Source: Burkholderiaceae bacterium (GTDB taxonomy: Bacteria; Pseudomonadota; Gammaproteobacteria; Burkholderiales; Burkholderiaceae_C). From it: a DNA stretch of 64,000 nucleotides. Position 1 is the stretch's first letter, and each line of letters starts with the position of its first letter. The translations under genes and the position numbers were made by a program. Below are positions 17,841 to 30,734 of this stretch, one piece after another. Where the stretch lies: the NCBI GenBank assembly GCA_919902775.1, contig CAKKRJ010000008.1:1-64000 (forward strand), in the 5' to 3' direction. The notes under the pieces were generated by a model. That model worked only from the letters and a program-made list of their open reading frames with translations, was not told the DNA's origin and searched no databases.

Positions 17841-18287
17841 TTAACGCCAAATCACGATGGCGGCGACGGCCAACCAGCCCAATACAAAATTGGTCACCAC
17901 CAGTACATGAATTTTGGCCAGGTGTCTGCCTGCAGCAGGCCAGTCGGCCATCGCCGTGCTGCGCTGCAGTCGACGAAACGGCACAAAATACAAATGGCCA
18001 AAGATCGCGAACATGGTCAATCCCAGTCCCAACATCGCATGCCAACCGGTGGGGGCAATATTCATGTCGACTCCAGCAAACATCAGGCTGCCTGTGATGA
18101 GCAAAACGACGATGCACAGCCAGACCGACTTCAAAAAGCGCGACAAGATGCTGTTGAGCAGGGGGATGCGCTGATGGGGCTCCAGTTGGGCAATCGCCAC
18201 GGGTCGAACCGCCCATAACAAAATCGTCATGCCACCCAACCAGATCAAGCCTGCTGCCAAGTGAAAAAATTTGGTCATTTCATACAT
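17841..18287 (-). CDS. CopD-like integral membrane protein
   Basis: A 148-residue protein with four predicted membrane helices, beginning MYEMTKFFHLAAGLIWLGGM. The pattern of histidines in the helices resembles CopD/DUF2269-type membrane proteins of unknown function. A longer in-frame reading from 18374 is rejected because its first 29 residues are not membrane-like. It is 24 bases upstream of the ybeD-like gene. Confidence 0.75.
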   Translation of the reverse strand: MYEMTKFFHLAAGLIWLGGMTILLWAVRPVAIAQLEPHQRIPLLNSILSRFLKSVWLCIVVLLITGSLMFAGVDMNIAPTGWHAMLGLGLTMFAIFGHLYFVPFRRLQRSTAMADWPAAGRHLAKIHVLVVTNFVLGWLAVAAIVIWR

Positions 18288-18389
18288 ACAAAGGCCCAAG
18301 TTGGGTTTGGCAGGTCGAATTGCCACAGAGACAGATTGTGCCGTACGGTCAAAGTACAAGACGTGCCTTTGCAAAACACATGCGAGGCA

Positions 18390-18419
18390 TTGAGAATGCT
18401 TTGGCTTATCCCCTATAAT
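18390..18419 (+). promoter_or_regulatory. Promoter of the ATP synthase operon
   Basis: TTGAGA at 18390-18395 and a perfect TATAAT at 18414-18419 with an 18-base spacer, about 50 bases upstream of atpI. A short palindrome CGAAGGCTTCG (18420-18430) follows at the likely transcription start. Confidence 0.82.
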
Positions 18420-18470
18420 CGAAGGCTTCGCTGGATGGATGTCTGATTTGTAACCTGGGTGTAATGCTTC

Positions 18471-18980
18471 GTGACCAAAATCATGCCTCCAGCTGAATCA
18501 GATGATCTGCACGAAGCAGAGACGTTCCGCCCTTTGACCGCGCAAGAAGTGCGGGAGTTGAGGCAAAAGATGCCGCTGCTCTCCGTTTGGCGGGTGGTTG
18601 GCGTACAAATTTTGGTGGGTGTCGTGGCGGCTTTGCTGGCGATGTTGATCACGGGGCGAACTGTGGTGGCATTGTCGGTGGGTTACGGTGCTTTGTCGGT
18701 GGTGGTTCCTGCGGCCTTGTTTGCCAGGGGGATGACCAGCCCGGCGTCCTCGGTGAATGTGGGCGCGGCAGTATTTGGTTTCCTGTTGTGGGAGATCGTT
18801 AAAATTGGATTGACCTTGGCCATGTTGTTGTTGGCGTCAAGGGTGATCTTGGAAGTCAGTTGGCCCGCCATGTTGGTGGGCTTGGTTTTAACAATGAAGG
18901 TTTATTGGGTGGCTTTGGGCGTTCGCTCGGTGTTTTATCCAAAAATCAATTTCAAAACAGAACAAACGAATGTCAGCTGA
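18471..18980 (+). CDS. atpI: ATP synthase subunit I
   Basis: About 165-169 residues with four membrane helices. AtpI helps assemble the c-ring in other bacteria. The amino end is uncertain: GTG at 18471 or ATG at 18483; neither has a clear ribosome-binding site. Its 3' end overlaps the atpB start by 11 bases. As the first gene of the operon it fits the family in both size and place. Confidence 0.88.
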   Translation: MTKIMPPAESDDLHEAETFRPLTAQEVRELRQKMPLLSVWRVVGVQILVGVVAALLAMLITGRTVVALSVGYGALSVVVPAALFARGMTSPASSVNVGAAVFGFLLWEIVKIGLTLAMLLLASRVILEVSWPAMLVGLVLTMKVYWVALGVRSVFYPKINFKTEQTNVS

Positions 18981-19815
18981 AACTGCTCCAACCGCAGGTG
19001 AATACATCGGTCACCATTTGACCCACTTGCAAAACAAGCCGATGGCTGGTGTGATTGACTTCTCCGTCTTCAACCTTGATTCCATGTTTTGGTCGGTTTT
19101 GCTCGGCTTGGTGGGCAGTTTGCTGTTGTGGAAAGCTGCACGCAGCGTGACTTCGGGTGTGCCGGGTCGATTCCAGGCGGCGGTTGAAATCTTGATCGAG
19201 ATGGTCGACAACCAAGCCAAAGGCATCGTGCACAACGCCGAAAGCCGCAAGCTGGTCTCGCCTTTGGCGCTGACTGTGTTTGTCTGGATCTTCTTGCTCA
19301 ACTCCATGGACTTTTTGCCAGTGGACTTGTTCCACAAAGTGTTTGAGTGGACGGGCATGGACCACAGCATCCATTACTTCCGTGTGGTGCCTACGGCCGA
19401 CCTGTCGACCACACTGGGCATGTCAACTTCTGTGCTGCTGATTTGCGTGTTTTACAACATCAAGATCAAAGGCATTGGCGGCTGGTTCCATGAGTTGACG
19501 ACGGCACCTTTTGGTGCGCACCCCCTGCTGTGGCCATTCAACTTCGTTTTTCAGATGATTGAATTTGTCGCCAAAACCGTTTCGCACGGCATGCGACTGT
19601 TCGGCAACATGTATGCCGGTGAATTGATTTTCATGCTGATCGCCTTGATGGGTGGCACCGCTGCAATGTCGCTGACCGGCATCTTGCTGCCCATCGGTCA
19701 CGTGATTGCAGGCTCCATCTGGGCCATCTTCCACATCATGATCGTGGCGCTGCAAGCCTTTATTTTCATGATGTTGACGCTGGTCTACATTGGCCAAGCG
19801 CACGACGCGCACTGA
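18970..19815 (+). CDS. atpB: ATP synthase subunit a
   Basis: A 281-residue membrane protein. The essential arginine lies in [20 protein letters not shown], and the last helices match the proton half-channels. It forms the stator face of the Fo proton path. It overlaps atpI and is followed 51 bases later by atpE. Confidence 0.96.
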   Translation: MSAETAPTAGEYIGHHLTHLQNKPMAGVIDFSVFNLDSMFWSVLLGLVGSLLLWKAARSVTSGVPGRFQAAVEILIEMVDNQAKGIVHNAESRKLVSPLALTVFVWIFLLNSMDFLPVDLFHKVFEWTGMDHSIHYFRVVPTADLSTTLGMSTSVLLICVFYNIKIKGIGGWFHELTTAPFGAHPLLWPFNFVFQMIEFVAKTVSHGMRLFGNMYAGELIFMLIALMGGTAAMSLTGILLPIGHVIAGSIWAIFHIMIVALQAFIFMMLTLVYIGQAHDAH

Positions 19816-20115
<300 letters not shown>

Positions 20116-20146
20116 TTCCTGCAACGACCAAAAGAAAGGTGTTGCC

Positions 20147-20617
20147 GTGAGTATCAATGCAACCCTGTTTTTCCAAGCTGTAGTTTTCGCAATCTTGGTG
20201 TGGTTCACGATGAAATTCGTGTGGCCGCCCATTGCCAACGCCTTGGATGAACGCGCACAAAAAATCGCCGGTGGCCTTGCTGCAGCAGAAAAAGCCAAAT
20301 CCGAACTCGCCACAGCCTTCAGCCGTGTCGAAGTCGAATTGAGCCAATCTCGCATTGAAACGGCCTCACGATTGGCAGACGCTGATCGGCGTGCCCAGGC
20401 CCTCGTTGAGGAAGCCAAAGCGCGTGCCACTGAAGAAGGTAACAAGATCATTGCTGCTGCCAAGGTGGAAGCCGAGCAGCAAGTGGTGAAAGCCCGTGAA
20501 GAATTGCGTGAGCAAGTCGCGGTCTTGGCTGTCAAAGGCGCCGAGCAGATTCTCCGTAAGGAAGTCAATGCTGGCGTACATGCAGACCTCTTGAGCCGCC
20601 TCAAGACCGAGCTGTAA
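20147..20617 (+). CDS. atpF: ATP synthase subunit b
   Basis: A 156-residue subunit with one amino-terminal membrane helix ([20 protein letters not shown]) and a long charged coiled coil that forms the peripheral stalk. It starts with GTG at 20147, with AAAGG upstream. Standard length for the family. Confidence 0.95.
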   Translation: MSINATLFFQAVVFAILVWFTMKFVWPPIANALDERAQKIAGGLAAAEKAKSELATAFSRVEVELSQSRIETASRLADADRRAQALVEEAKARATEEGNKIIAAAKVEAEQQVVKAREELREQVAVLAVKGAEQILRKEVNAGVHADLLSRLKTEL

Positions 20618-20639
20618 AAAGCTCCAGCCAGAGAAGACC

Positions 20640-21170
20640 ATGGCAGAACTTGCTACCATCGCCCGCCCTTATGCCGAAGCGCTGTTCAAGGCGCAGGCAT
20701 CCGATCTCGCTGGCACGGCCGCTTGGCTGGACGAGCTGGCTGTCGTTGCCGAAAACGCGCAACTGCAGCAGTTCATCGACGGCCCCAAAGTGTCCGATGA
20801 GCAGGCATTCGAGCTGATCTCTGGCGTGCTGCGCACAGCACTGCCCGAGGCTGGCAAGAACTTCCTGCGCCTGGTGATCGAAAACCGCCGTCTCAGTGCG
20901 CTGCCTGTTGTTGCACAGCAGTACCGGGCCCTCATGAATGCGCAAGGTGGTACCGCTGACGCGGTGGTTCACAGCGCATTTCCCATCGATGCTTCGGCCT
21001 TGGCCGACTTGTCGTCCACGCTCGAACAACGCTTTGCGCGCAAGCTCAACGTGAGTGTCGAGTTGGATGCAGCCCTGATCGGCGGCATTCGTGTGGTGGT
21101 GGGCGACGAGGTGCTCGACACCTCTGTCAAGGCCCGACTGGAACAAATGAAATCGGCCCTCACCGCTTGA
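20640..21170 (+). CDS. atpH: ATP synthase subunit delta
   Basis: A 176-residue protein ([20 protein letters not shown]), with the carboxyl motif [20 protein letters not shown]. It connects the peripheral stalk to the top of F1. It follows atpF by 22 bases. Confidence 0.95.
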   Translation: MAELATIARPYAEALFKAQASDLAGTAAWLDELAVVAENAQLQQFIDGPKVSDEQAFELISGVLRTALPEAGKNFLRLVIENRRLSALPVVAQQYRALMNAQGGTADAVVHSAFPIDASALADLSSTLEQRFARKLNVSVELDAALIGGIRVVVGDEVLDTSVKARLEQMKSALTA

Positions 21171-21214
21171 TGCGGATTGAGACCGGACATATTTAAAGAA
21201 AGAAGGAAAGAGTC

Positions 21215-22768
21215 ATGCAACTCAATCCCGCAGAAATTTCTGAACTGATCAAGAGCCGCATCGAAGGGCTGTCCGCCAGCGCCGATATCCGCAACCAAGG
21301 CACTGTGGTGTCCGTGACCGACGGTATCGTTCGCGTGCACGGCTTGTCTGATGTGATGCAGGGCGAAATGCTCGAATTCCCAGCCACAGCTGAGGGTGCT
21401 GCCACTTACGGTCTGGCCCTGAACCTCGAGCGTGACTCGGTTGGTGCTGTGATCTTGGGCGAGTACGAGCACATCTCGGAAGGCGACACTGTCAAGTGCA
21501 CAGGCCGCATTCTGGAAGTGCCCGTGGGCCCTGAACTGATTGGCCGCGTGGTGAACGCTTTGGGTCAGCCGATTGACGGCAAAGGCCCCATCAACGCCAA
21601 GATGACCGACGTGATCGAAAAAGTCGCCCCTGGCGTGATCGCACGTAAATCGGTTGACCAGCCCATGCAAACCGGTCTGAAGTCGATCGACTCCATGGTG
21701 CCCGTGGGCCGTGGTCAGCGCGAATTGATCATTGGCGACCGTCAGACCGGCAAGACTGCTGTGGCCATCGACGCCATCATCAACCAAAAAGGTCAGAACA
21801 TGACCTGCGTTTACGTCGCGATTGGCCAAAAAGCCTCGTCGATCAAAAACGTGGTGCGTGCTCTGGAGCAAGCTGGCGCGATGGAATACACCATCGTCGT
21901 GGCTGCCTCCGCCTCTGAATCTGCAGCCATGCAGTACGTGTCGGCCTACTCAGGCTGCACCATGGGCGAATACTTCCGTGACCGCGGCGAAGACGCTTTG
22001 ATCGTTTATGACGATCTGTCCAAGCAAGCTGTGGCCTACCGCCAAGTGTCCTTGTTGCTGCGCCGCCCACCAGGCCGCGAAGCTTACCCTGGCGACGTGT
22101 TCTATCTCCACAGCCGTTTGCTCGAACGTGCAGCCCGCGTGAACGCCGACTACGTCGAAGCCTTCACCAAAGGTGCCGTCAAAGGCAAAACAGGTTCCTT
22201 GACGGCTTTGCCGATCATTGAAACCCAAGCCGGTGACGTGTCTGCTTTCGTGCCTACCAACGTGATTTCGATCACCGACGGTCAGATCTTCTTGGAAACC
22301 TCGTTGTTCAACGCCGGTATCCGCCCTGCGATCAACGCCGGTATTTCGGTGTCGCGCGTTGGTAGCTCTGCCCAGACCAAGATCATCAAAGGCCAGTCCG
22401 GTGGTATTCGTACCGACTTGGCCCAGTACCGTGAATTGGCCGCTTTCGCGCAATTTGCTTCCGATCTGGATGAGTCCACCCGCAAGCAATTGGACCGCGG
22501 TGCACGCGTGACCGAATTGCTCAAGCAGGCGCAGTACAGCCCGCTGTCGATCAGCTTGATGGGTGCCAGCCTGTTCGCTGTGAACAAAGGTTTCATGGAC
22601 GACATCGACGTCAAGAAAGTCCTGGCTTTCGAAAATGGTTTGCATGCTTACCTCAAGGACAAGAGCGCAGCTTTGTTGGCCAAGATGGAAAGCTCACAAG
22701 CTTTGGACAAAGAAGCCGAGGCTGAATTGACCACCGCAGTGGCCGCTTTCAAGAAAAGCTTTGCTTAA
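21215..22768 (+). CDS. atpA: ATP synthase subunit alpha
   Basis: A 517-residue F1 subunit. The Walker A motif GDRQTGKT is at residues 174-181. The regulatory, non-catalytic nucleotide site and the [16 protein letters not shown] signature are present. It alternates with beta in the F1 hexamer. Confidence 0.97.
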   Translation: MQLNPAEISELIKSRIEGLSASADIRNQGTVVSVTDGIVRVHGLSDVMQGEMLEFPATAEGAATYGLALNLERDSVGAVILGEYEHISEGDTVKCTGRILEVPVGPELIGRVVNALGQPIDGKGPINAKMTDVIEKVAPGVIARKSVDQPMQTGLKSIDSMVPVGRGQRELIIGDRQTGKTAVAIDAIINQKGQNMTCVYVAIGQKASSIKNVVRALEQAGAMEYTIVVAASASESAAMQYVSAYSGCTMGEYFRDRGEDALIVYDDLSKQAVAYRQVSLLLRRPPGREAYPGDVFYLHSRLLERAARVNADYVEAFTKGAVKGKTGSLTALPIIETQAGDVSAFVPTNVISITDGQIFLETSLFNAGIRPAINAGISVSRVGSSAQTKIIKGQSGGIRTDLAQYRELAAFAQFASDLDESTRKQLDRGARVTELLKQAQYSPLSISLMGASLFAVNKGFMDDIDVKKVLAFENGLHAYLKDKSAALLAKMESSQALDKEAEAELTTAVAAFKKSFA

Positions 22769-22795
22769 TTTCTACCTGATCAAAAGGAGCCACTG

Positions 22796-25125
<2,330 letters not shown>

Positions 25126-25195
25126 AGCAGCGTTGCGGGGTGGCTGATCCAGTCGCCACGCAGCCTGATTTGAACGCACCTTTTAAGGAGTAAAC

Positions 25196-25609
25196 ATGAA
25201 CACCATCCACGTTGATGTGGTCAGTGCCGAAGAGTCCATCTATTCGGGCGAAGCCCGGTTTGTGGCCTTGCCAGGCGAGTCTGGCGAACTGGGAATTTAC
25301 CCTCGCCACACCCCACTGATCACCCGCATCAAGGCCGGTTCGGTTCGCATCGAGAAGGCGGACGGCGCCGAGGAGTTCGTTTTCGTGGTCGGTGGCATTC
25401 TGGAAGTGCAGCCCGACCGCGTGACCGTGCTGTCTGACACCGCGATCCGCGGCAAAGACCTCGACGAAGAGAAAGCCAATGCGGCGAAACAAGCCGCAGA
25501 AGAAGCGCTGCGCAATGCCAAAAGCGAAATCGACTTGGCACGCGCCCAGTCGGAACTGGCTGTTTTGGCAGCCCAGTTGTCTGCGTTGCGCAAGTACCGC
25601 AAAAAATAA
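25196..25609 (+). CDS. atpC: ATP synthase subunit epsilon
   Basis: A 137-residue subunit: amino-terminal beta barrel ([20 protein letters not shown], then [20 protein letters not shown]) and a carboxyl helical hairpin that can inhibit the enzyme. Last gene of the operon, followed by a terminator 43 bases downstream. Confidence 0.96.
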   Translation: MNTIHVDVVSAEESIYSGEARFVALPGESGELGIYPRHTPLITRIKAGSVRIEKADGAEEFVFVVGGILEVQPDRVTVLSDTAIRGKDLDEEKANAAKQAAEEALRNAKSEIDLARAQSELAVLAAQLSALRKYRKK

Positions 25610-25652
25610 GACGCTGTTCAAGCGCGGCACCAGCATTTGTGCAGGTGCCTTC

Positions 25653-25687
25653 AAAAAACCCGGCACAGCCATGTGGCCGGGTTTTTT
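25653..25687 (+). terminator. Terminator of the ATP synthase operon
   Basis: AAAAAACCCGGC and GCCGGGTTTTTT form a long stem with a loop of about 11 bases (ACAGCCATGTG), ending in six Ts. The symmetrical A and T runs allow it to act in either direction. Confidence 0.93.
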
Positions 25688-25729
25688 GTTGTCCAGCTCA
25701 CAAGGGGTGCGTGTAGACTTGGCTGGATC

Positions 25730-26179
25730 ATGAAACGAGCCAAACTGCAAGCCGCCATCGCGGGGGGCACTCCCGACGACCTCGAACAAAGCTTTTATGA
25801 AGCGCTTCAAAACGCCGACATAGAGCAGCTCATGGCTTGCTGGGCTGAGGAGGAGGACATTGTTTGCGTGCATCCTGGCGGACCTCGAATCATTGGAGCG
25901 GGCGCTATCCGTGCTGCGTTTGAAGGCATGTTTGCCAACGGCAGCGTGCAAGCCCGGCCAGAGCGGATCCACAAAGTGGCTTCCTTGGCGTGCGCTGTGC
26001 ATCACCTGGTGGAGCGTGTGGAAGTGATCACGGCCCAAGGCGCGCAGCAAGCCTATGTGATTGCCACCAATGTGTACCAAAAGATGCCGCAAGGCTGGCG
26101 CATGGTGGCCCACCATGCCAGCCCGGGCACGGCCAAAGATTCAGCCGATGTGGGCATCAAACCCACTGTGCTGCATTGA
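25730..26179 (+). CDS. NTF2-like (SnoaL/DUF4440 style) protein
   Basis: A 149-residue single-domain protein with the NTF2-like pattern: an amino-terminal helix pair (DDLEQSFYEALQNADIEQLM, then CWAEEEDIVCVHPGGPRIIG) and a conserved last strand (MVAHHASPG). Such folds bind small ligands or act as steroid-isomerase-like enzymes; no role is known here. ATG 25730 lies after the atp terminator; a longer reading would run through that terminator. It is 4 bases upstream of the YheT-like gene. Confidence 0.8.
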   Translation: MKRAKLQAAIAGGTPDDLEQSFYEALQNADIEQLMACWAEEEDIVCVHPGGPRIIGAGAIRAAFEGMFANGSVQARPERIHKVASLACAVHHLVERVEVITAQGAQQAYVIATNVYQKMPQGWRMVAHHASPGTAKDSADVGIKPTVLH

Positions 26180-26183
26180 TGTC

Positions 26184-27197
26184 ATGTTGTACCGAGCGCC
26201 AGCATGGCTGCCCGGTGGGCATGCCCAAACCATCTGGTCTGCGTTGTATGCACGCCGACGCTGGGGCCCCGTTGTGCCTCGTCAGCGTGAGCGGTGGGTG
26301 ACGCCCGACAACGATTTCATCGACGTCGATCGACAACCAGCCAGCCAGCCAGACCGACCGCTGGTGGTGTTGTTTCATGGGCTGGAAGGATCGTCAGACA
26401 GCCATTACGCACAGGCCTTTGCCGATTGGGCTGCTGCGCATGACCTCAACTTCGCCTTGCCCCACTTTCGTGGCTGCAGCGGAGAGCTGAACCATGCACC
26501 CCGCGCCTACCATTCGGGAGACCACCAGGAAATCGACTGGGTGTTGCGGCGCTTGCGCACGCAGCATCAGGCGCAGGGTGGGCAAACACTGGTGGCTGCT
26601 GGCGTGTCATTGGGCGGCAACGCCTTGATGCGCTGGGCGGCAGAGCATGGTGCGACCGCCGGACAAAGTGCCGATGCCATCGCCTCCATTTGTTCACCGC
26701 TGGATTTGGTGCAAAGTGGGCGCGCGATCGGCAAAGGTTTGAACCGACAAATTTACACGCGCATGTTTTTACGCAGCATGAAGCCCAAGGCCTTGGCCAA
26801 GTGGGCCCAGCACCCCGGCTTGTTTGATCGGCAAAGGCTCATGGCCGTGCAAGATCTGTACGAATTTGACAATGTGTTTACAGCGCCACTGCATGGCTTC
26901 AAGAACACCGACGATTACTGGTCCAGGGCCTCGGCCAAACCATTGATGCGAGGCATTCGCATTCCCGCCTTGGCGTTGAATGCGCGCAATGACCCATTTG
27001 TGCCCGCGAGCAGCCTGCCTCGGCAAGCCGAGGTGTCGAAGTCGGTCACGCTCTGGCAACCCGAAGACGGAGGTCATGTCGGTTTTGCGCAAGGCAGTTG
27101 GCCCAGCCATGTGCGAGGCTTACCCGATGCCGTGGGGGCCTGGCTATTGGGGGCCGTGGGGTGTCCGTTGGCCCTACCGGAGGACGGCGATGGATGA
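26184..27197 (+). CDS. YheT-type alpha/beta hydrolase
   Basis: A 337-residue hydrolase of the YheT/ABHD1 family. The starting motif LPGGHAQTIW is diagnostic. The catalytic triad is readable: Ser in GVSLGGNAL, Asp in ARNDPFVP and His in DGGHVGF. It probably acts on a lipid or ester, but the substrate is unknown. The start at 26184 gives the usual length. It overlaps the next gene by 8 bases. Confidence 0.88.
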   Translation: MLYRAPAWLPGGHAQTIWSALYARRRWGPVVPRQRERWVTPDNDFIDVDRQPASQPDRPLVVLFHGLEGSSDSHYAQAFADWAAAHDLNFALPHFRGCSGELNHAPRAYHSGDHQEIDWVLRRLRTQHQAQGGQTLVAAGVSLGGNALMRWAAEHGATAGQSADAIASICSPLDLVQSGRAIGKGLNRQIYTRMFLRSMKPKALAKWAQHPGLFDRQRLMAVQDLYEFDNVFTAPLHGFKNTDDYWSRASAKPLMRGIRIPALALNARNDPFVPASSLPRQAEVSKSVTLWQPEDGGHVGFAQGSWPSHVRGLPDAVGAWLLGAVGCPLALPEDGDG

Positions 27198-27747
27198 CAT
27201 CGTTCATCAGGCCATGGCCAAGTGGCCGAATGTGCCAGACTGCTTTGGCTGGCTGGGGCTGGACAGCCGTGGGCAATGGTACATGCGCGATGACCGGGTT
27301 CAACTTCTGGGGACCTTTCAATCCGGCCAAGATGGCGTCAAAGGCTCGGTGCTGCGGCATGAAAAACTGATCGCGTTCATTCACCGCAATTACGAAGCCG
27401 ATGCGCAAGGCCGTTGGTTTTTCCAGAATGGTCCGCAAAGGGTTTACGTGGAACTGGAAGCAGCCCCGTTTGTTTGGCGGCTAAATGAACGTTTTGAGCC
27501 GACCGCCCACACTGGGCAGCCAACACAGGCCATCGCGTGTTTGGTCGATGAAGTGGGGCGCGTTTATTTGCACACGCACCATGGCTTCGGCTTGGTGCAC
27601 ACATGGGATGTGGCCCTGGTTGCCGAGGCCATCGAACAAGGCCACTGGACGCCGCAAGCGTGCCTGGCCCGTGAGTTGCCCCAACGCTTTGGATTCGTGA
27701 TCAGCCCGCAGCAAGGGCAAGAAAATCAAGCAGGCAGTCGGGCATAA
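27190..27747 (+). CDS. Conserved protein of unknown function
   Basis: A 185-residue soluble protein (MDDIVHQAMAKWPNVPDCFG, then DSRGQWYMRDDRVQ and RWFFQNGPQRVYVELE). I recognise this as a conserved Comamonadaceae-type protein but not its function. No signal peptide or membrane segment. The start at 27190 overlaps the end of the YheT-like gene by 8 bases, so the two are probably co-translated. Confidence 0.78.
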   Translation: MDDIVHQAMAKWPNVPDCFGWLGLDSRGQWYMRDDRVQLLGTFQSGQDGVKGSVLRHEKLIAFIHRNYEADAQGRWFFQNGPQRVYVELEAAPFVWRLNERFEPTAHTGQPTQAIACLVDEVGRVYLHTHHGFGLVHTWDVALVAEAIEQGHWTPQACLARELPQRFGFVISPQQGQENQAGSRA

Positions 27748-27774
27748 AAAAACCGACCCTCGGGTCGGTTTGGG
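27744..27774 (-). terminator. Terminator between the hypothetical gene and cytochrome c gene
   Basis: ACCGACC-CTCG-GGTCGGT stem (27752-27769) with seven As on the left, which read as a T-run on the minus strand. It best terminates the minus-strand cytochrome c gene that ends at 27792; the plus-strand T-run is short. Confidence 0.85.
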
Positions 27775-27791
27775 TGCAGACAAGCTGCGCT

Positions 27792-28316
27792 TTACTTTTT
27801 GTCGCCTTCGGCCGCAGGGGCCTTGGGTTCTTCAAACTTGGCGCCGGCATTGTTGGCCATGTAAACCGCTGCACGTGCAATTTCGGTGTCATTGAAGTCG
27901 CCACCCGATTGCGCACCCATGGCACCTTTGCCTTTGAGGGCCGAGGTCACCAAGGTTTCCAGACCTTGTTTGATGCGGGGACCCCAAGCACCAGCATCCA
28001 TAAATTTGGGGGCGCCGGCCGCACCGCTGGCATGGCAGGCTGCGCATTGGGCTTTGTAAACTTCTTCACCGGCTTTCAAAGGACGGTTGGCATCACGAAC
28101 TTCAACAGAGCCCACTTTCTGAATGCGCTGTGCGACGGATCTTTCCAAGTCGCTGGAACCCGGAGCCGTCTTGTTGGCCGAGGTCACGTAAAAAACCAAG
28201 CCAATGATGATGAACACCGGAATGATGAAAGAAGCCAGACTCAGCAAAAGCATTTGCTTGGGCGTTTTCACCGGGCCGGTGTGGGCTTCGTGTTGATCGT
28301 GGCTGTTGTCGCTCAT
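27792..28316 (-). CDS. Membrane-anchored cytochrome c (c5/c555 type)
   Basis: A 174-residue protein. Residues 22-45 form a single membrane anchor; the periplasmic domain carries CAACH at residues 91-95 and a likely axial Met in GKGAMGAQSGG. It resembles the cytochrome c5 family that carries electrons towards terminal oxidases. The tail is Lys/Glu/Pro-rich. Start ATG 28316 gives the anchor directly. Confidence 0.9.
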   Translation of the reverse strand: MSDNSHDQHEAHTGPVKTPKQMLLLSLASFIIPVFIIIGLVFYVTSANKTAPGSSDLERSVAQRIQKVGSVEVRDANRPLKAGEEVYKAQCAACHASGAAGAPKFMDAGAWGPRIKQGLETLVTSALKGKGAMGAQSGGDFNDTEIARAAVYMANNAGAKFEEPKAPAAEGDKK

Positions 28317-28457
28317 GAGATCCTCTGGTTGGGCTGGGCCATGGGGCCTTGGTATTGACCGTCATCAACCCAACATTATAGCGGCCCACCCTTCACTGGG
28401 CTTTCAAGAATCGGGAAGAAAGACAAGCCGTGAGATAATCCGCATGTTCACCATTGC

Positions 28458-28533
28458 GCGGCTGTAGCTCAGTGGATAGAGTATTGGCCTCCGAAGCCAA
28501 GGGTCGTGGGTTCGATCCCCGCCAGCCGCACCA
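28458..28533 (+). tRNA. tRNA-Arg (anticodon CCG)
   Basis: A 76-base cloverleaf with CCA encoded. Acceptor arms GCGGCTG (28458-28464) and CAGCCGC (28523-28529) pair fully; the anticodon loop CTCCGAA places CCG at 28491-28493; the T-arm GTTCGATC is standard. It reads the CGG arginine codon. It is followed by a terminator. Confidence 0.96.
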
Positions 28534-28543
28534 AACTCAACTT

Positions 28544-28568
28544 CGCCACCCTTCGCGGTGGCGTTTTT
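28544..28568 (+). terminator. Terminator after tRNA-Arg
   Basis: CGCCACC (28544-28550) pairs with GGTGGCG (28557-28563), followed by TTTTT at 28564-28568, about 10 bases after the CCA end. Confidence 0.85.
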
Positions 28569-28585
28569 GTGGGCCGTACGCTTTA

Positions 28586-29176
28586 TCAGCGGTTGGTGTT
28601 GTCGGGTGCCGTGGTGTCCTGGACCCGGCGAGCGCCCGTGAAACGTTTGGTCCAGTAGGCGGCTCTCAGGTCGTCCACGCGCACCGCTTTGCCTGCGCTG
28701 GGGGCGTGGATGAATTTGCCATCGCCAAGGTAAATGCCCACGTGGCTGAACGTGCGGCGCATGGTGTTGAAAAAAACCAGGTCGCCCGGGTTGAGTTCGC
28801 TGCGGTCAATTTTGTCGGTGGCCTTGGCCTGTTCGTCTGCGCGTCTGGGCAGCAAGCGCCCGATGGACGTTTCGTAAATGTGGCGAACGAATCCGCTGCA
28901 GTCAAAGCCGGTTTCTGCCGTGCTGCCCCCACGTTTGTAGGGTACGCCCAGCAGCGTCATGGCTTGTCCCAGCATCTGGTTGGTTTTTTCCCCCGCGCTG
29001 GTTTTCATCTGGTCGCCCAGTTGCATCAAGCTGGCCAGTTCCGACGCGCGTTTGACTGCCGGGGCCTGTTCTTCTTCAGGCGCGGCAAAAATCAGGGAGG
29101 AAACCAACAGCAAACTGACGGCGATGGCGAGGGGTTTCAATTTCACAATGTAAGATTTTGAAGTGAAGCCAACCAT
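28586..29176 (-). CDS. NlpC/P60 family cell-wall endopeptidase
   Basis: A protein of about 196 residues with an amino-terminal hydrophobic signal (KLKPLAIAVSLLLVSSLIFA) and a carboxyl NlpC/P60 domain. The catalytic Cys is in GFDCSGFV, with His in SHVGIYLGDG and HAPS. It would hydrolyse peptide crosslinks in peptidoglycan (D-glutamyl bond in related enzymes). The ATG at 29176 is chosen over a TTG upstream; the ribosome-binding site is weak for both. Confidence 0.88.
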   Translation of the reverse strand: MVGFTSKSYIVKLKPLAIAVSLLLVSSLIFAAPEEEQAPAVKRASELASLMQLGDQMKTSAGEKTNQMLGQAMTLLGVPYKRGGSTAETGFDCSGFVRHIYETSIGRLLPRRADEQAKATDKIDRSELNPGDLVFFNTMRRTFSHVGIYLGDGKFIHAPSAGKAVRVDDLRAAYWTKRFTGARRVQDTTAPDNTNR

Positions 29177-29227
29177 AATAACCCGGTTGCGCAAATTCAG
29201 GCAATGGTTTTGCGTATTTTGGATGTA

Positions 29228-29932
29228 TCAAACGCCGTAGCGGTCGCGGTAGGCCTGCACTTTGGGCAGGTGTTCACCCAGTGTGTTGCCTGCCTGGTTC
29301 GACAAATAGGCCAGCAGATCTGACAGCTGTGCAATCGTGCAGACCTGCATGCCCAGCGTGTTGCGCACGTACTGCACCGCACTGTGCGGCACGTCTTGCA
29401 CCGAGCCGTCGGCTTGTTTTTCGGTGGCCATTTCCTGGCGGTCCAGCGCAATGGCGATGGCGTACGGTGTGGCACCGGCCGCCTGAATCAGCGCGATCGA
29501 CTCGCGTGCAGCCGTTCCTGCGCTCATCACGTCGTCCACGATCAGCACGCGGCCCTTGAGCGGTGCGCCCACCAAGCTACCGCCTTCGCCGTGGTCTTTG
29601 GCTTCCTTGCGGTTGTAGGCGAAAGGCACGTTCTTGCCCAGCCGGGCCAGTTCCACGGCCACCGCAGCACCCAGCGGAATCCCTTTGTAGGCCGGGCCAA
29701 AAATCATGTCAAATTCGATGCCACTGGCCAGCAGGGCATTTGCATAAAATTGCGCCAGTCGACTCAACTTGGCACCGTCATCAAACAGGCCTGCGTTGAA
29801 AAAGTAAGGACTCATGCGTCCGGCTTTGGTTTTGAATTCGCCAAAGCGCAGCACGCCCGAGTCGACCGCAAATTGCACAAATTCCTGAGCGAGCGCCTGC
29901 ATCTCGGCGCTGCTTGCCTGTTTCGTCACCAT
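29228..29932 (-). CDS. pyrE: Orotate phosphoribosyltransferase
   Basis: A 234-residue enzyme of pyrimidine synthesis. The PRPP-binding motif [16 protein letters not shown] and the [18 protein letters not shown] loop are intact. It joins orotate and PRPP to make OMP. The minus-strand ATG at 29932 has AAGGA about 8 bases upstream. It is arranged head to head with the exonuclease III gene with no space between them. Confidence 0.95.
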   Translation of the reverse strand: MVTKQASSAEMQALAQEFVQFAVDSGVLRFGEFKTKAGRMSPYFFNAGLFDDGAKLSRLAQFYANALLASGIEFDMIFGPAYKGIPLGAAVAVELARLGKNVPFAYNRKEAKDHGEGGSLVGAPLKGRVLIVDDVMSAGTAARESIALIQAAGATPYAIAIALDRQEMATEKQADGSVQDVPHSAVQYVRNTLGMQVCTIAQLSDLLAYLSNQAGNTLGEHLPKVQAYRDRYGV

Positions 29933-29942
29933 GGGGAAATCC

Positions 29943-30734
29943 TTGTTCAAACTCACCAGCCTTAACCTGAACGGCATTCGTTCTGCATCGACCAAAGGGG
30001 TGGATGCCTGGTTGGCGCAAGCCAAGCCAGATTGTATTTGTGTGCAAGAAGTCAAAGCCCAGGCTGCGGATGTGGCGGGAAAGTTTGAAGAGATTGCGGG
30101 CCTGAAGGGGCATTTTCATTTCGCCGAGAAAAAAGGCTACTCGGGCGTTGGCGTGTACATCCGACATGAGCCCAGCGACGTGGTTGTGGGTTTTGATGGC
30201 GGTGAGTTTGACGCCGAAGGCCGCTACGTGGAGCTGCGGTTTGATACACCCACCCGCAAGCTGTCCATCATCAGCAGCTATTTCCCGAGTGGCTCATCGG
30301 GGCCTGAGCGGCAAGAGGCCAAGTTCCGATTTCTGGACAAGATGTACCCGCACCTCATGGCCCTCAAGGCCGCGCGCGACTTCATTGTGTGCAGCGATGT
30401 GAACATTGCCCACCAGCAGGCCGACCTGAAAAATTGGCGCAGCAACCAGAAAAACAGCGGTTTTTTACCCGAAGAGCGGGCCTGGATGACCCAGCTCACC
30501 ACGGAGGGGGGGGTGGTCGATGTGTACCGCCGCCTGCAACCCGACACCACAGACGCTTGCTACACCTGGTGGAGCAACCGGGGACAGGCCTATGCCAACA
30601 ACGTGGGGTGGCGACTGGACTACCACCTGGCCACACCCGCGTTGGCAGAAAAAGCCCGGTCCGAATCGATTTACAAAGACCAGAAGTTTTCCGACCACGC
30701 GCCGATCACGGTTGAATACGACTTAGCCCTCTGA
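29943..30734 (+). CDS. xth: Exodeoxyribonuclease III
   Basis: About 263 residues with the AP-endonuclease/exonuclease III fold: [12 protein letters not shown] near the start, VQEVK, and the carboxyl motif WRLDYHLAT then [10 protein letters not shown]. It cuts at abasic sites and degrades 3' ends. I favour TTG 29943, which gives the family start LFKLTSLN and has GGGGA upstream. The alternative ATG at 29931 adds four residues and overlaps the pyrE start codon by two bases. Its 3' end overlaps the convergent oxidoreductase gene by 12 bases. Confidence 0.93.
   Translation: MFKLTSLNLNGIRSASTKGVDAWLAQAKPDCICVQEVKAQAADVAGKFEEIAGLKGHFHFAEKKGYSGVGVYIRHEPSDVVVGFDGGEFDAEGRYVELRFDTPTRKLSIISSYFPSGSSGPERQEAKFRFLDKMYPHLMALKAARDFIVCSDVNIAHQQADLKNWRSNQKNSGFLPEERAWMTQLTTEGGVVDVYRRLQPDTTDACYTWWSNRGQAYANNVGWRLDYHLATPALAEKARSESIYKDQKFSDHAPITVEYDLAL

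Noticed and set aside
28411-28440. A possible promoter before tRNA-Arg (GATAAT near 28434).
   Set aside because: The -10 is fair but I find no convincing -35 at the right distance.
29931-29942. ATG at 29931 as the exonuclease III start.
   Set aside because: No ribosome-binding site and four residues longer than the family start; kept only as an alternative to TTG 29943.
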